Notes under the pieces: model-generated
What the model saw: only the letters and a program-made list of their open reading frames with translations
Told to the model about the DNA's origin: nothing
The model's database searches: none
Program-made: the position numbers and the translations under genes
Part shown: positions 1 through 7,776 of the stretch, one piece after another
How positions within the stretch are numbered: the first letter of the stretch is position 1
How the letters are laid out: each line of letters begins with the position of its first letter
Assembly (NCBI GenBank): GCA_050747865.1
Contig: JBOGJI010000140.1
Span: forward strand, 1 to 15,562
Source of the DNA: JBOGJI01 sp050747865
GTDB lineage: Bacteria > Acidobacteriota > Thermoanaerobaculia > Multivoradales > JAHEKO01
Length of the DNA: 15,562 bases
Reading direction: 5' to 3'

Positions 1-640
1 GGTCGTAGCGGATGGGCGAGCGCGGCAGCGCCGCGAGCAGCGCCGCCTCGCCCAGCGACAGCCGCGACGCCGGCTTCTCGAAATACCGCCAGGCGGCCGC
101 CTCCACGCCCTCGAGATTGCCGCCGTAGGGCGTCAGGTTCAGATAGAGCTCCAGCAGCTCGTCCTTGTCGTGGTGCCAGTCGAGTTGCAGGGCCCGGAAG
201 GCCTCGACCAGCTTGGCGCCGAAGGTCCGCGGCCTGGACTCCACCATGCGGGCGATCTGCATGGGGATGGTGGAGGCGCCCGAGACCACGCGGCGGGCGC
301 GCAGGTTCGACCAGGTGGCACGGAGGACGGCCAAGGGGTTGACGCCCGGATGCCGGTAGAACCAGCGGTCCTCGGAGCCGACCAGGGCGCGGACCAGCTC
401 GGGGGACACATCGTCCAAGCCCACCGGCAGGCGGTAGCGGTCGTCCGGGGCGAGGAAGACGCGCAAGGGCCGGCCCTCGACGTCGCGGACCACGGTCGAG
501 GATGGGCGTCGCAGGCGCTGCTCGGGAAAGGGGAACTGGGCGTCGAGGGTCAGGAACGAGGCGAAGCCCAGCCCCAGCGAGCACAGCCCGGCGGCCGCGA
601 GTGCGACCCAAGCCGTGCTCCTTTTCCGTGTCGCGGACAC
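1..640 (-). CDS. pbpC: Penicillin-binding protein 1C, N-terminal part (C-terminus outside window)
   Basis: Only the first 213 residues are inside the window. After a short basic stretch (residues 4-7) there is one membrane anchor (about residues 9-29), then the start of the glycosyltransferase family 51 domain. The peptidoglycan glycosyltransferase signature EDRWFYRHPG is present with its catalytic Glu at about residue 90, followed by SGASTIPMQIARM at residues 120-132, a form typical of PBP1C, and an ELYLN motif. The protein should polymerise lipid II in the periplasm; the transpeptidase domain is not visible. The chosen start is a GTG, the first start codon upstream of the membrane anchor in this frame; a GGAG lies about 11 bases before it, inside the inverted-repeat element. 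The gene is downstream of the alpha-2-macroglobulin on the same strand, the usual arrangement of this pair (yfhM-pbpC in E. coli). Identity is secure; the start is less so, because a repeat element ends 1 base from it. Confidence 0.9.
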   Translation of the reverse strand, partial: MSATRKRSTAWVALAAAGLCSLGLGFASFLTLDAQFPFPEQRLRRPSSTVVRDVEGRPLRVFLAPDDRYRLPVGLDDVSPELVRALVGSEDRWFYRHPGVNPLAVLRATWSNLRARRVVSGASTIPMQIARMVESRPRTFGAKLVEAFRALQLDWHHDKDELLELYLNLTPYGGNLEGVEAAAWRYFEKPASRLSLGEAALLAALPRSPIRYD

Positions 641-641
641 T

Positions 642-803
642 AGTGTCGTGTCTCCGACATGGGTTTACCAGATGCGCGAGTCATCGTCGCCGCTGGCAAG
701 GCGCGCTGACGCAGGCATAGTGGGGCTATGTCGAGGAAGCGCAACGCCGCCAGCGGCGACGAGGGCCGCGCAGGTGGTGAAGCCATGTCGGAGACACGAC
801 ACT
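642..803. repeat. 162-bp imperfect palindromic element (REPIN/MITE-like)
   Basis: The left arm (642-697) and the reverse complement of the right arm (749-803) match at about 48 of 56 positions with one single-base gap; the outermost 21 bases are identical. Each arm end contains its own small palindrome, TGTCG-TGTCTC-CGACA. The centre is another inverted repeat, CATAG (716-720) and CTATG (726-730) around TGGGG. The repeat stops sharply at 642 and 803, and no target-site duplication longer than 2 bases is seen. It fills practically the whole gap between the macroglobulin stop (806) and the PBP1C start (640). This layout of two inverted hairpin-bearing arms without a gene resembles REP doublets (REPIN/BIME) or a MITE. 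Whether it is repeated elsewhere in the genome cannot be seen here. Confidence 0.75.
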
Positions 804-805
804 CG

Positions 806-3800
806 CTACCTCCGCAGCGCCACCTCGAGGGTGCCGCGCTCGCCGGTGGCTTGGATCTCGGGCTCGTACATGGCCTCGGCGTGGGCCGGCGGCAGCCGGA
901 AGGTCCCCGGCGTCATCGCCCGCAGCAACACGTAGGCGGTGCGCCACTTGGCGTCGGGCAGGTCGAGGAAGACCAGCGCCTGGTCGTCACGGAAGTCGAA
1001 GAACGCCGGGTCCAGGTTGGCGTCGGTGATCCAGGGCAGGGTCTCGCTGGTGGCGAGCCGCGGGTTCTCGACCTCGAAGCCGGCGGGGAGCAGGAGCTGC
1101 AGCGCCACGTTCTCGAGCCGCCCCGAGGCGCTGCGGATGCGGCTCTTCAGCACCACCAGGTCGCCCTGGGCGACGCTCGCGAGGTCCAACGGCCGGCCGT
1201 TGCGGTCCTTGAGGCTGGTGTGGAGCTCCAGCCCCGCCGTGACCGGGGCGAAGGCGGCGTCCGTGGGAACGCCCCGCACCCGCAGCGAGTAGAAGGCGGA
1301 GCCGGCCTCGTAGCCCGGATCCATCTCGACCCGCACGGCGCCGGTCGCCGGCAGCTCGAAGACGGTGGTGTCGGCGCCGAAGCGCCCGATCTCCTTGCCA
1401 TCCACCAGCACCCGACCCGAGTAGGGAGGACGCTCGGCCTGGCGGCGGAAGAGCTGCCCGAGGGCGAGCAGGGCGAAGGAGCTCTCCTGGGTGTTCCACC
1501 AGGGGCTGGTCCGGGCGTCGCGGCCCAGGCGCTGGGCGAGGCGCGGGACGGCGGGGTGCTCGGGGTCGGCGTCGAGCAGGGCCAGGAGCACCATGGCGCG
1601 GTTGCGTGTCGTGGAGCTGAAATTGCCTCCGGTCTGGCGGCGGATGCGCTCCACGTCCTCGAGGCCGGCCAACATCTCCTCGACCGCGTCGCCGCGCCCG
1701 ATGGCGGCGTAGGCGCCGGCGAGCAGGGCGCGGGGCAGCGCCTTCAGGCCCTCGGCGTGGCGCTGGCGCACGAAGTCCATGGTGCCGAGGTCGGGCTCGT
1801 CCGCCCGCGCCAACACGTAGAGCGCGTAGACCACTCGCTCCAGCTCGTCGCCGGCGTAGCCCTCCCGGGCCCGCGCCTCGGCGTCCAGGAAGGCGATGGC
1901 GTGGTCGTACAGGAAGCCCGGCACCAGGAAGCCGCCGCGCCGGGCCTCGACCAGGAAATGGGCGGCGTAGATGCTCGGCCAGGGGGCGACCGCGTCACCG
2001 CCGGGCCACAGGGAGAAGCCGCCGGTGGAAAGCTGCAGGTTGGCGATCTGCTGGATGCCCGCCTGCACCATGGCCGCCGGCTCGGCCTCCTCGAACAGCT
2101 CGGGCTCGAGCTCGCGGGCGAGATCCCCCAGGTAGATCAGCGGAAACGCCCCGGAGGTGACCTGCTCCAGGCAGCCGTAGGGATAGCCGACGGCGTGGCG
2201 GAGCTGCGCGGAGAGCTGGACCAGCGGCAGCGGGCCGAGGCGCAGGTGGCGCTCCACCGTGCCGGGACGGAAGTCGGTCTCGGCGTCCAGCGCCAGCTCC
2301 GACGACACCTCGGTGAGGCTGCCGACCGCCTCGCGCGTCGTCGCCGGCAGGTCGGGCCGCACGGCCAGCTCCACCTTCTCGGAGCGGGTGGTCTCGCCGT
2401 TGCCCGAGGCGGTTGCCTCCATGGTCACGGTGCCGGTGCGCGGGGCGCTGGCGACCCGGAAGTGGACCGTCTGCTCGGCGCCCTCCTCAATCTGAACCGG
2501 CTGTTTCGCCTCGCCGTCGATGCGTACCGCGCCCGAGGTCGCGAGGGAGACCTCGAAGGAGCCGTCCCGCCCGGTGTCGTTGCGCACGGTCACCGGAATC
2601 TCCGCCGTCTCCTCGAAAGACAGAAAACGGGGGAAGGTGGGGAGCACCACCAGGGGGTCGCGAACGCGCGCCGACGCCGACTCGGCGCCGAAGCGCCGCC
2701 CCGCGTAGCTCACCGCCATGAGCCGCAGCGCCCCCTGGAACCGCGGCAGCTCGAAGCGCACCGAGGCCCTGCCGCCCTCGTCGGCCCGCAGCAGGCCCGA
2801 CCAGAACGCCACCGGCTCGACCCGCCGGATGCCCTCGGTGCGCACGTATTGGGCCGCGCCCGCCGCCGCCTCGTCGCCGCCGGCCGCCGCCGCGCCTTCG
2901 ATCTCGACCTCCGGCAGCAGCAGCGCGAAGCTGTCGGCGCTGTCCACCCCCAGGGCCAGCTTGCGGTAGAAGTGGGTGAAGGGGTCGGGAGTCTCCTGGG
3001 CGATGAGCTGCAGGATGCCCTCGTCCACCGCCGCCAGGGTCAGGGCGGCGCCGGGCTCGGTGGTGACCGAGACCTCGAGCGCGGTGCCGGGGCGTACCTC
3101 CTCCGGGGCTTCGATGCTCACCCGCAGCCGGTTGGAGGCGCGATCGACCGCCAGGGGAACGGCTCCGAAGGCGCGGCCCACGGTGTCCTGCCCGGCATCC
3201 AGAGCGCTGGCGGCGCGCACCACCGTGGCGGTGACGTAGACGTTGGGCCGGTAGCTCCCCGAGACGGGTAAGCTCACCGTGGCGGTGTTGCCCTCGAGGT
3301 CGAGGATCCGCGTGTCGAGGACGCGATCGCCCTCGACGGTGAGCAGGAGCTTGCCGGCGAAGGGAGAGCGGATCTGCACCGACGCCGACTCCCCGGGGCG
3401 GTACTCCTCGCGGTCGAGGTCGAGCTCGACCCGCGCCGGGTTCTCGATCGCCCACGGCGAGTAGCCGAAGCCGCTGACGTAGAAGTGGACTTGCGTCGAG
3501 GCCCCGGTCTCGGGATCGCTGAGCACCGCCCGGTAGGAGCCGAACTCGCGGGCGGTGAGCTCGAAGCGGCCCGAGCCGCCGGCCGCCCCGACGATGCGGC
3601 TGTCGACCGGGCGCGAGGTGCGTGAGGTCTCGTAGCGGAAGGTGCCGGCGGGCGTGCGCCGCAGCACCGTGTCCCATTCGTCCTTGAACAGCTCGGCGCG
3701 CAGGCGGCCCGCCGCTTGCGCCGGCTTGCCGTCGGCGTTGAGGGCCACGAGCTCGAAGCTCTCGGGCCTCCCCGGCTCGCCGTAGCCGTCGCGGCCGCGG

Positions 3801-6265
3801 CGCAGTCCCAGGTAGTAGGGGTAGGGATGCACCGGGGCCGTCTGCCGCGCCACCACGCCGCGGCCGCCGGCCTCCTGGACCCGGGCGATGACCACGGCGC
3901 GCAGCGACGACGGCACCCGCAGGCCCTTGGGCACGGTCACCGTGAGGGCCCGGCTCCCCTCGGCGTCGAGCACGCCCGAGTCGGTAGACAGCTCTCGTCC
4001 TGTGAACCGGCGCTCACCGTCGGTGAAGGTGTAGGTGTCATAGCCCGGCGGCGCGAAGGTGTCCGGCTCGAGGCGCACGCGGGCCTCCACCGCCAGGCCG
4101 GCCGCGGGCGGTCCGAAGAGATAGGCGCCGTGGACGCCCAGCTGCAGCTCGTCGCCCGGGCCGAAGGGCCCTTCGCCCACCGACACGTCGACGCGGATGC
4201 GGTCGGGCACGAACTCCTCGACCTGCCAGCGGTAGCTGCCGATGACCCGGTCGCCGGCCAGCAGCTCCAGGCTGTGGTGGCCGGTCAAGGCGTATTCGGG
4301 CAGCTCGAGCTCGAAGGCGGCCAGCCCTTGCTCGTCGGTCTCCAGGCGCTGGGTGACGCCCTCCATGCCGCGCGGATCGCGGTGCCGCAGCAACACGGGC
4401 AGGGGCGGCGGCGGCTCCAGGTTGTTGTCGCGCACCACCGCCACGCCCTCGACCAGCTCTCCCGGCCGGTAGATGTCGCGCTCGCCGTAGAGGTAGGCGT
4501 CGTAGCCTTGCGGCGCCCGTTCGGCGCCGCCCACCTCGAGCCCGGCGGTGTCGACGCGCATGCTGTCGAGCACCAGGAAGCTGAAATCCGCGCCGCGCTC
4601 GGCGAGCAGCAGGAAGGGGCGGTTGTCGGCAAGGGTCTCCCCCAAGCCGCGCCCGTGCCAGATGCCGCGCGCGTCAGTTTGCCCGGTGGCGATGAGCTGG
4701 TTCTGGTCGCTCAAGAGGGTCAGGCGGGCGCCCGCGACCGGTGACAGATCGGCGAACGACGACGCCCATACCAGCACCTCGTCGTCGCCGGTCTTGGCGA
4801 CCATGCCGATGTCGGTGACCAGCACCCAGCGCTGCACGGCCTGGTAGCTGCCCGGCCGGGACACCGCCACCCGGTAGAGGCCGGGCTCGACGTTGCCGAT
4901 GTAGCGGTCGAGCTCGAGCGGCAGCACCTGCCGCCGGTTGCGCTCGCGCCCCAGGTCGAGCCGCTCTTCGGCGATGCGATCGCCCAGCGAGTGGGCGAGC
5001 GACGAGCCGGCATAGGTCTCGCCCTCCCACACCTCGTAGCCGTAGGACTGGAAGAGGTAGTGGAGGTTGTTGCGGTAGACGCGCTCGACCACCAGGTCGG
5101 CGCGCGTCACGTTGACGCTCTCCAGGGCCAGGCGCCGCCCCCCGGCGGCCGAGAGGAACATGCCGTCGCCCTGGAAGCCCAGGCTCTCCGGCAGGTCGGG
5201 GACTTGGACGCGCTCGCTCCAGGGCTCCCGCAGCACGGCGTCGTCGCTGGACGGCAGACCCTCGGCGAGCTTCAGCTCGTAGCTCGCGCCGGGCGCGAAG
5301 CCGCCGGTCAAGACCAGCTCGTTTCCCGCCGCCGTCAGGCGGTAGTCGACCAGCGGATCCACGGTCAGGAAGTCCGCCGCGGTCTCCGCGTCGACGGGCG
5401 AGGAGAACCGGATCCGCAGGCTCGACGTCCCCTCCCCCGGCTGCGGCACCACCTGCCACACCGACAGCACCTCGCTCGAGCCCAGAGCCACCACCTCTTC
5501 GTGGTCGTTGCCGAGCGGCACGTTGCCGGCCGCCGGCGTCAGATCGCCGCGGATGACGAGGCGAAGATCCCGCGGCTTCGGCTGCTTGCGCACCGGATCG
5601 CTGCGGAAGGCGATGACGCGGTCGCGGTAGTAGGTCTGGATCACCACCGGCACCGGATCGCCCTCGCCCCGCGCCGGGTCGACGAGCCGCAGCCGGGGCG
5701 CCAGCTCCTCGGGCTCGACCGGATAGTTGAAGCGCAGGTTGCCGACGATCACCACCTCGTTCTTGCCCTCGAGGCGCGGCTCCTGGCGCACGTCCACCCG
5801 CTCGACCAGGAAGTCGTCGGTGCGAACTTGCGCCGAGGTGTCGCCGGTGAAGTGATAGGCGTCGCCGGTGAGCCGCTCCGGCACCAGGGTGACCTCGTAC
5901 TCCGTCGCCATCTGGAAGCCGCCGGTAGGCTCGAAGCGCAGGACGTTGGTGGCCTGCCAGCTCCACACCCCGCCCACCGCCGGCTTGAGGGTCGCCGGGT
6001 CGGGATCGAGAACCTGGCCCACCAGGTCTTTGCCCAGGGGCCGGTCGAAGAAGATCTCGAGCTTGGTGAGATCGGCGCGATCGAGGATCACGTCGGCGAT
6101 CGCCACCGGCTGGCCCGGCAGCCGAGGCGCGAACCACCCCCGGACGGTCGGCACCCGCTCGAGCGCCAGCGCACCGGCGAGCACCGCCACCAGCGCCCCG
6201 AGCCCGACGATGGCGACGTTCTTCCGATCCTTCAACCAGCCGAAGCTCCAGGCCTCACGAGACAT
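806..6265 (-). CDS. Bacterial alpha-2-macroglobulin, membrane-anchored, thioester type
   Basis: A protein of 1819 residues, longer than the about 1650 of E. coli YfhM. Bacterial alpha-2-macroglobulins are thought to trap foreign proteases in the periplasm through a reactive thioester after cleavage of a bait region. Visible order: membrane anchor (about 16-35), macroglobulin beta-domains with the recurring YRPGE motif (about 595-605 and 950-956), a Gly/Ala-rich low-complexity stretch at about 1125-1145 that may be part of the bait or a linker, the A2M domain starting at FWSGLL (about 1154), the thioester CLEQ at residues 1365-1368 within YPYGCLEQVTSG, an alpha-helical thioester domain, and a C-terminal MG10-like domain ending in ALRR. 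The start is set to the ATG at 6265 because GGAGG lies 5 bases upstream; a GTG two codons earlier is only 1 base from it. The anchor is a plain transmembrane helix without a lipobox, unlike the E. coli protein. It probably drives expression of pbpC downstream. Confidence 0.95.
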   Translation of the reverse strand: MSREAWSFGWLKDRKNVAIVGLGALVAVLAGALALERVPTVRGWFAPRLPGQPVAIADVILDRADLTKLEIFFDRPLGKDLVGQVLDPDPATLKPAVGGVWSWQATNVLRFEPTGGFQMATEYEVTLVPERLTGDAYHFTGDTSAQVRTDDFLVERVDVRQEPRLEGKNEVVIVGNLRFNYPVEPEELAPRLRLVDPARGEGDPVPVVIQTYYRDRVIAFRSDPVRKQPKPRDLRLVIRGDLTPAAGNVPLGNDHEEVVALGSSEVLSVWQVVPQPGEGTSSLRIRFSSPVDAETAADFLTVDPLVDYRLTAAGNELVLTGGFAPGASYELKLAEGLPSSDDAVLREPWSERVQVPDLPESLGFQGDGMFLSAAGGRRLALESVNVTRADLVVERVYRNNLHYLFQSYGYEVWEGETYAGSSLAHSLGDRIAEERLDLGRERNRRQVLPLELDRYIGNVEPGLYRVAVSRPGSYQAVQRWVLVTDIGMVAKTGDDEVLVWASSFADLSPVAGARLTLLSDQNQLIATGQTDARGIWHGRGLGETLADNRPFLLLAERGADFSFLVLDSMRVDTAGLEVGGAERAPQGYDAYLYGERDIYRPGELVEGVAVVRDNNLEPPPPLPVLLRHRDPRGMEGVTQRLETDEQGLAAFELELPEYALTGHHSLELLAGDRVIGSYRWQVEEFVPDRIRVDVSVGEGPFGPGDELQLGVHGAYLFGPPAAGLAVEARVRLEPDTFAPPGYDTYTFTDGERRFTGRELSTDSGVLDAEGSRALTVTVPKGLRVPSSLRAVVIARVQEAGGRGVVARQTAPVHPYPYYLGLRRGRDGYGEPGRPESFELVALNADGKPAQAAGRLRAELFKDEWDTVLRRTPAGTFRYETSRTSRPVDSRIVGAAGGSGRFELTAREFGSYRAVLSDPETGASTQVHFYVSGFGYSPWAIENPARVELDLDREEYRPGESASVQIRSPFAGKLLLTVEGDRVLDTRILDLEGNTATVSLPVSGSYRPNVYVTATVVRAASALDAGQDTVGRAFGAVPLAVDRASNRLRVSIEAPEEVRPGTALEVSVTTEPGAALTLAAVDEGILQLIAQETPDPFTHFYRKLALGVDSADSFALLLPEVEIEGAAAAGGDEAAAGAAQYVRTEGIRRVEPVAFWSGLLRADEGGRASVRFELPRFQGALRLMAVSYAGRRFGAESASARVRDPLVVLPTFPRFLSFEETAEIPVTVRNDTGRDGSFEVSLATSGAVRIDGEAKQPVQIEEGAEQTVHFRVASAPRTGTVTMEATASGNGETTRSEKVELAVRPDLPATTREAVGSLTEVSSELALDAETDFRPGTVERHLRLGPLPLVQLSAQLRHAVGYPYGCLEQVTSGAFPLIYLGDLARELEPELFEEAEPAAMVQAGIQQIANLQLSTGGFSLWPGGDAVAPWPSIYAAHFLVEARRGGFLVPGFLYDHAIAFLDAEARAREGYAGDELERVVYALYVLARADEPDLGTMDFVRQRHAEGLKALPRALLAGAYAAIGRGDAVEEMLAGLEDVERIRRQTGGNFSSTTRNRAMVLLALLDADPEHPAVPRLAQRLGRDARTSPWWNTQESSFALLALGQLFRRQAERPPYSGRVLVDGKEIGRFGADTTVFELPATGAVRVEMDPGYEAGSAFYSLRVRGVPTDAAFAPVTAGLELHTSLKDRNGRPLDLASVAQGDLVVLKSRIRSASGRLENVALQLLLPAGFEVENPRLATSETLPWITDANLDPAFFDFRDDQALVFLDLPDAKWRTAYVLLRAMTPGTFRLPPAHAEAMYEPEIQATGERGTLEVALRR

Positions 6266-6279
6266 CGACACCTCCGCCT
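6266..6279 (-). promoter_or_regulatory. Ribosome binding site deciding the macroglobulin start
   Basis: On the minus strand the sequence reads GAGGCGGAGG-TGTCG-ATG. The GGAGG is correctly spaced for the ATG at 6265 but sits only 1 base before the alternative GTG at 6271, which therefore is unlikely to be used. Confidence 0.6.
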
Positions 6280-6318
6280 CATTCCAGCTCCGGCTCCGTC
6301 TCCGGCACCCGGGCCGTT

Positions 6319-6408
6319 GTCACCGGAATCTAGAGACCAGGGGCGAACACAACCCTTGGTGCTCATGCCGGTGACGTGTTCATGAGCGTAGACTTTCCAA
6401 CAAGTCTA
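6319..6408. promoter_or_regulatory. Nested inverted repeats in the leader of the macroglobulin gene
   Basis: Four inverted repeats lie in 90 bases. GTCACCGG (6319-6326) pairs with CCGGTGAC (6368-6375), 8 of 8. Inside it ACCAGGG (6336-6342) pairs with CCCTTGGT (6353-6360) with one bulged base. GCTCATG (6361-6367) pairs with CATGAGC (6381-6387), 7 of 7, which would cross the first stem as a pseudoknot. TAGACTT (6389-6395) pairs with AAGTCTA (6402-6408), 7 of 7, with a 6-base loop. The block lies 54-143 bases upstream of the macroglobulin ATG and 22 bases after the toxin stop. It could be a structured 5' leader, protein-binding sites, or the end of the toxin transcript; there is no T-run to make a standard terminator. 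Confidence 0.4.
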
Positions 6409-6430
6409 GCAAGGCTGAGCCCACGCGGCG

Positions 6431-6721
6431 TCAGAACTCACGAGGCCAACGGCGGGTGCCGTGCAGCACTCGAAGGATGAGCACTGCGTCGTCGTGCGCT
6501 TCGACGCGATAGGCGGCAATGTACGGCGTGCCGCTCACCACGAGCTCGCGCGTTCCCGGTACGCGTCCTGGTCGACCCATGCGCGGGAAGTCGGCCAGCA
6601 TCGCCACCTGGCGGTGAATCTCGTTGTAGATCGCCCGGGCCACAGCGTGGGCGTTGACGTGGATGTACTCCGCAATCTCCAGCGCGTCGGCTTCTGCCCT
6701 CTCGGTCCACTCAACCCTCAC
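6431..6721 (-). CDS. RelE/ParE-family toxin of a type II toxin-antitoxin system
   Basis: A 96-residue protein with the full ParE/RelE-type fold pattern: an initial strand (MRVEWTERAEADALEI), the helix pair around residues 12-45 with DFPRMGRPG at 44-52, the strand RELVVSGTPYIAAYRV (58-73), and the C-terminal ILRVLHGTRRWP (82-93), the usual ending of ParE-like toxins. Toxins of this fold either inhibit DNA gyrase (ParE) or cleave ribosome-bound mRNA (RelE); the sequence does not settle which, although the VLHGxRRWP ending is most often seen in the ParE group. The start is a GTG that overlaps the antitoxin stop by 11 bases, so the two are translationally coupled. Confidence 0.9.
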   Translation of the reverse strand: MRVEWTERAEADALEIAEYIHVNAHAVARAIYNEIHRQVAMLADFPRMGRPGRVPGTRELVVSGTPYIAAYRVEAHDDAVLILRVLHGTRRWPREF

Positions 6722-7010
6722 TCTTGGTTGCCTCGGTGATCCTCTCCTCGATGCGCGCGCGCATCTTCCTCATGACCTCTTCGTGCGGAATATGGCGCGC
6801 CCCAGGGTCCACGGCCTCACGTTGAGCCTGTTCGACCTCGGCACGGAACCAGGCGTCGTGCTCTCGCTCCTGGCGCTGGCGCTCCACGAACTCGCGCATG
6901 AACTCGCGCACGAGCTGGGATGCCGGGCGGTCGGTCGCCGTGGCCTCCGCGACAAAGGCATCGCGGAGCTCGGCCTCGAGCTTGACGGTGAAAACGGCAT
7001 CCTTGGGCAT
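6711..7010 (-). CDS. Ribbon-helix-helix antitoxin partner of the RelE/ParE toxin
   Basis: A 99-residue protein. Residues 5-42 (DAVFTVKLEAELRDAFVAEA, then TDRPASQLVREFMREFVE) have the strand-helix-helix pattern of Arc/MetJ/CopG-type DNA-binding antitoxins. The charged C-terminal half (about 43-99) is the expected toxin-wrapping, autorepressing tail; it carries the HIPHEEVMRKMRARIEE segment common to this antitoxin group. The ATG at 7010 is chosen because GGAGGAGG lies 8 bases upstream; the open frame continues further upstream but without similar support. It precedes the toxin and overlaps it by 11 bases, the normal antitoxin-first order. Autoregulation through the palindromes at 7027-7054 is likely. 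Confidence 0.88.
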   Translation of the reverse strand: MPKDAVFTVKLEAELRDAFVAEATATDRPASQLVREFMREFVERQRQEREHDAWFRAEVEQAQREAVDPGARHIPHEEVMRKMRARIEERITEATKSEG

Positions 7011-7026
7011 CGGGTTGGCCTCCTCC

Positions 7027-7054
7027 GGTATGACGTTGACTATACCATAACGTC
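7027..7054 (-). promoter_or_regulatory. Probable promoter/operator of the toxin-antitoxin operon
   Basis: Two overlapping inverted repeats stand just upstream of the antitoxin RBS: GGTAT (7027-7031) with ATACC (7042-7046), and GACGTT (7032-7037) with AACGTC (7049-7054). On the minus strand a -10-like TATAGT (7044-7039) lies within them; no clear -35 was found. This is the expected place for autorepression by the antitoxin and toxin complex. The AT-richness is local, in contrast to the surrounding GC-rich DNA. Confidence 0.5.
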
Positions 7055-7151
7055 GAACAGGAGAGCCATGTCGTCGAAGCCGATCGCCCACAGGGCGTCG
7101 AGGACGGCGTTGAGCTCGGGTCGACCGTCGCCCCGTCCGTCGGAGGGTACG

Positions 7152-7754
7152 ATGGCTGACATGAACCGCTCGGCCATGACCAGAGTCCTCACCTTGCTCG
7201 CCCTCAATCTCGTAATTGCTCCCAACTTCGCGGACAGCTTCGCCTTCGGGCTCATCCACGACTGGGCGCGGGCGGCGGGCGACGCGCAGATGGAGGGGCT
7301 GCTCGCCGGCCGGATCGAGGATCTCTATCTGCGGGACAAGGACTGCCCGCTCACCTACGAGCCCTCCGGCCAGGACTTCCTCTCCCCCTGCTTGGCCGAG
7401 GCCGACCTGCTGCGCCGCGTGTTGCCGCTGCCGCGCTATGCCACATGGCTCGGCTCCTTCCTGCCGACGATTCCCGTCGACGGCACGCGGGCGTGGCTCG
7501 AGCCGGCGGTGGTGACCGATCCGAGCGATCCGAAGCTCGCCCATCTCGACCGCCTGAACCTCTCCCGCGCCTGGATGCTGGAGGGCATTGCCTCGGGCCT
7601 GCCGCCGGAGGATCCCCGGATCGCGGCGCTCACCGCCGCTGCGAAGGCCCACCGCGAAGCCGGGCTCGCCTCGGTGACCGGCGAGCACTACGAGGGCGGC
7701 CACTGGCTGGGCAGCTTCGCCACCTACCTGGTGACCGAGCGCGGCCTGCGGTAG
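7152..7754 (+). CDS. DUF2891-family protein, N-terminally truncated (possible pseudogene)
   Basis: The 200-residue product matches the C-terminal part of DUF2891 proteins: SFAFGLIHDWARAAGD (about 34-49), DCPLTYEPSGQDFLSPCLAEAD (about 67-88), DPKLAHLDRLNLSRAW (about 128-143) and the ending HYEGGHWLGSFATYLVT (about 178-194). As I recall the family, full-length members have about 330-360 residues, and the missing N-terminal half contains a conserved HPAFYGCFDWHS-type block. No trace of that block is found upstream in any frame; the sequence runs instead into the toxin-antitoxin operon. The first 28 residues (a hydrophobic LTLLALNLVIA stretch) resemble a weak signal peptide but may be non-native. 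Alternative starts are ATG at 7161 and 7176. The family's function is unknown. It may be the leftover of a gene cut when the toxin-antitoxin pair arrived. Confidence 0.75.
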   Translation: MADMNRSAMTRVLTLLALNLVIAPNFADSFAFGLIHDWARAAGDAQMEGLLAGRIEDLYLRDKDCPLTYEPSGQDFLSPCLAEADLLRRVLPLPRYATWLGSFLPTIPVDGTRAWLEPAVVTDPSDPKLAHLDRLNLSRAWMLEGIASGLPPEDPRIAALTAAAKAHREAGLASVTGEHYEGGHWLGSFATYLVTERGLR

Positions 7755-7776
7755 GCGCGCGGTAAGCTGCGCTGGG

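Noticed and set aside
728..805. Start of a small protein (MSRKRNAASGDEG) inside the palindromic element
   Set aside because: It lies entirely within one arm of the inverted repeat, has no ribosome binding site, and continues into the antisense of the macroglobulin gene.
728..3271. 847-residue open frame on the plus strand opposite the macroglobulin gene
   Set aside because: Its composition (runs of Gly, Val, Arg, Glu, His) is that of an antisense reading of GC-rich coding DNA; the minus-strand frame has clear domain motifs over the same bases.
3716..6385. Long plus-strand frames at 3716-4744 and 4991-6385
   Set aside because: Also antisense shadows of the macroglobulin gene with no recognisable protein pattern.
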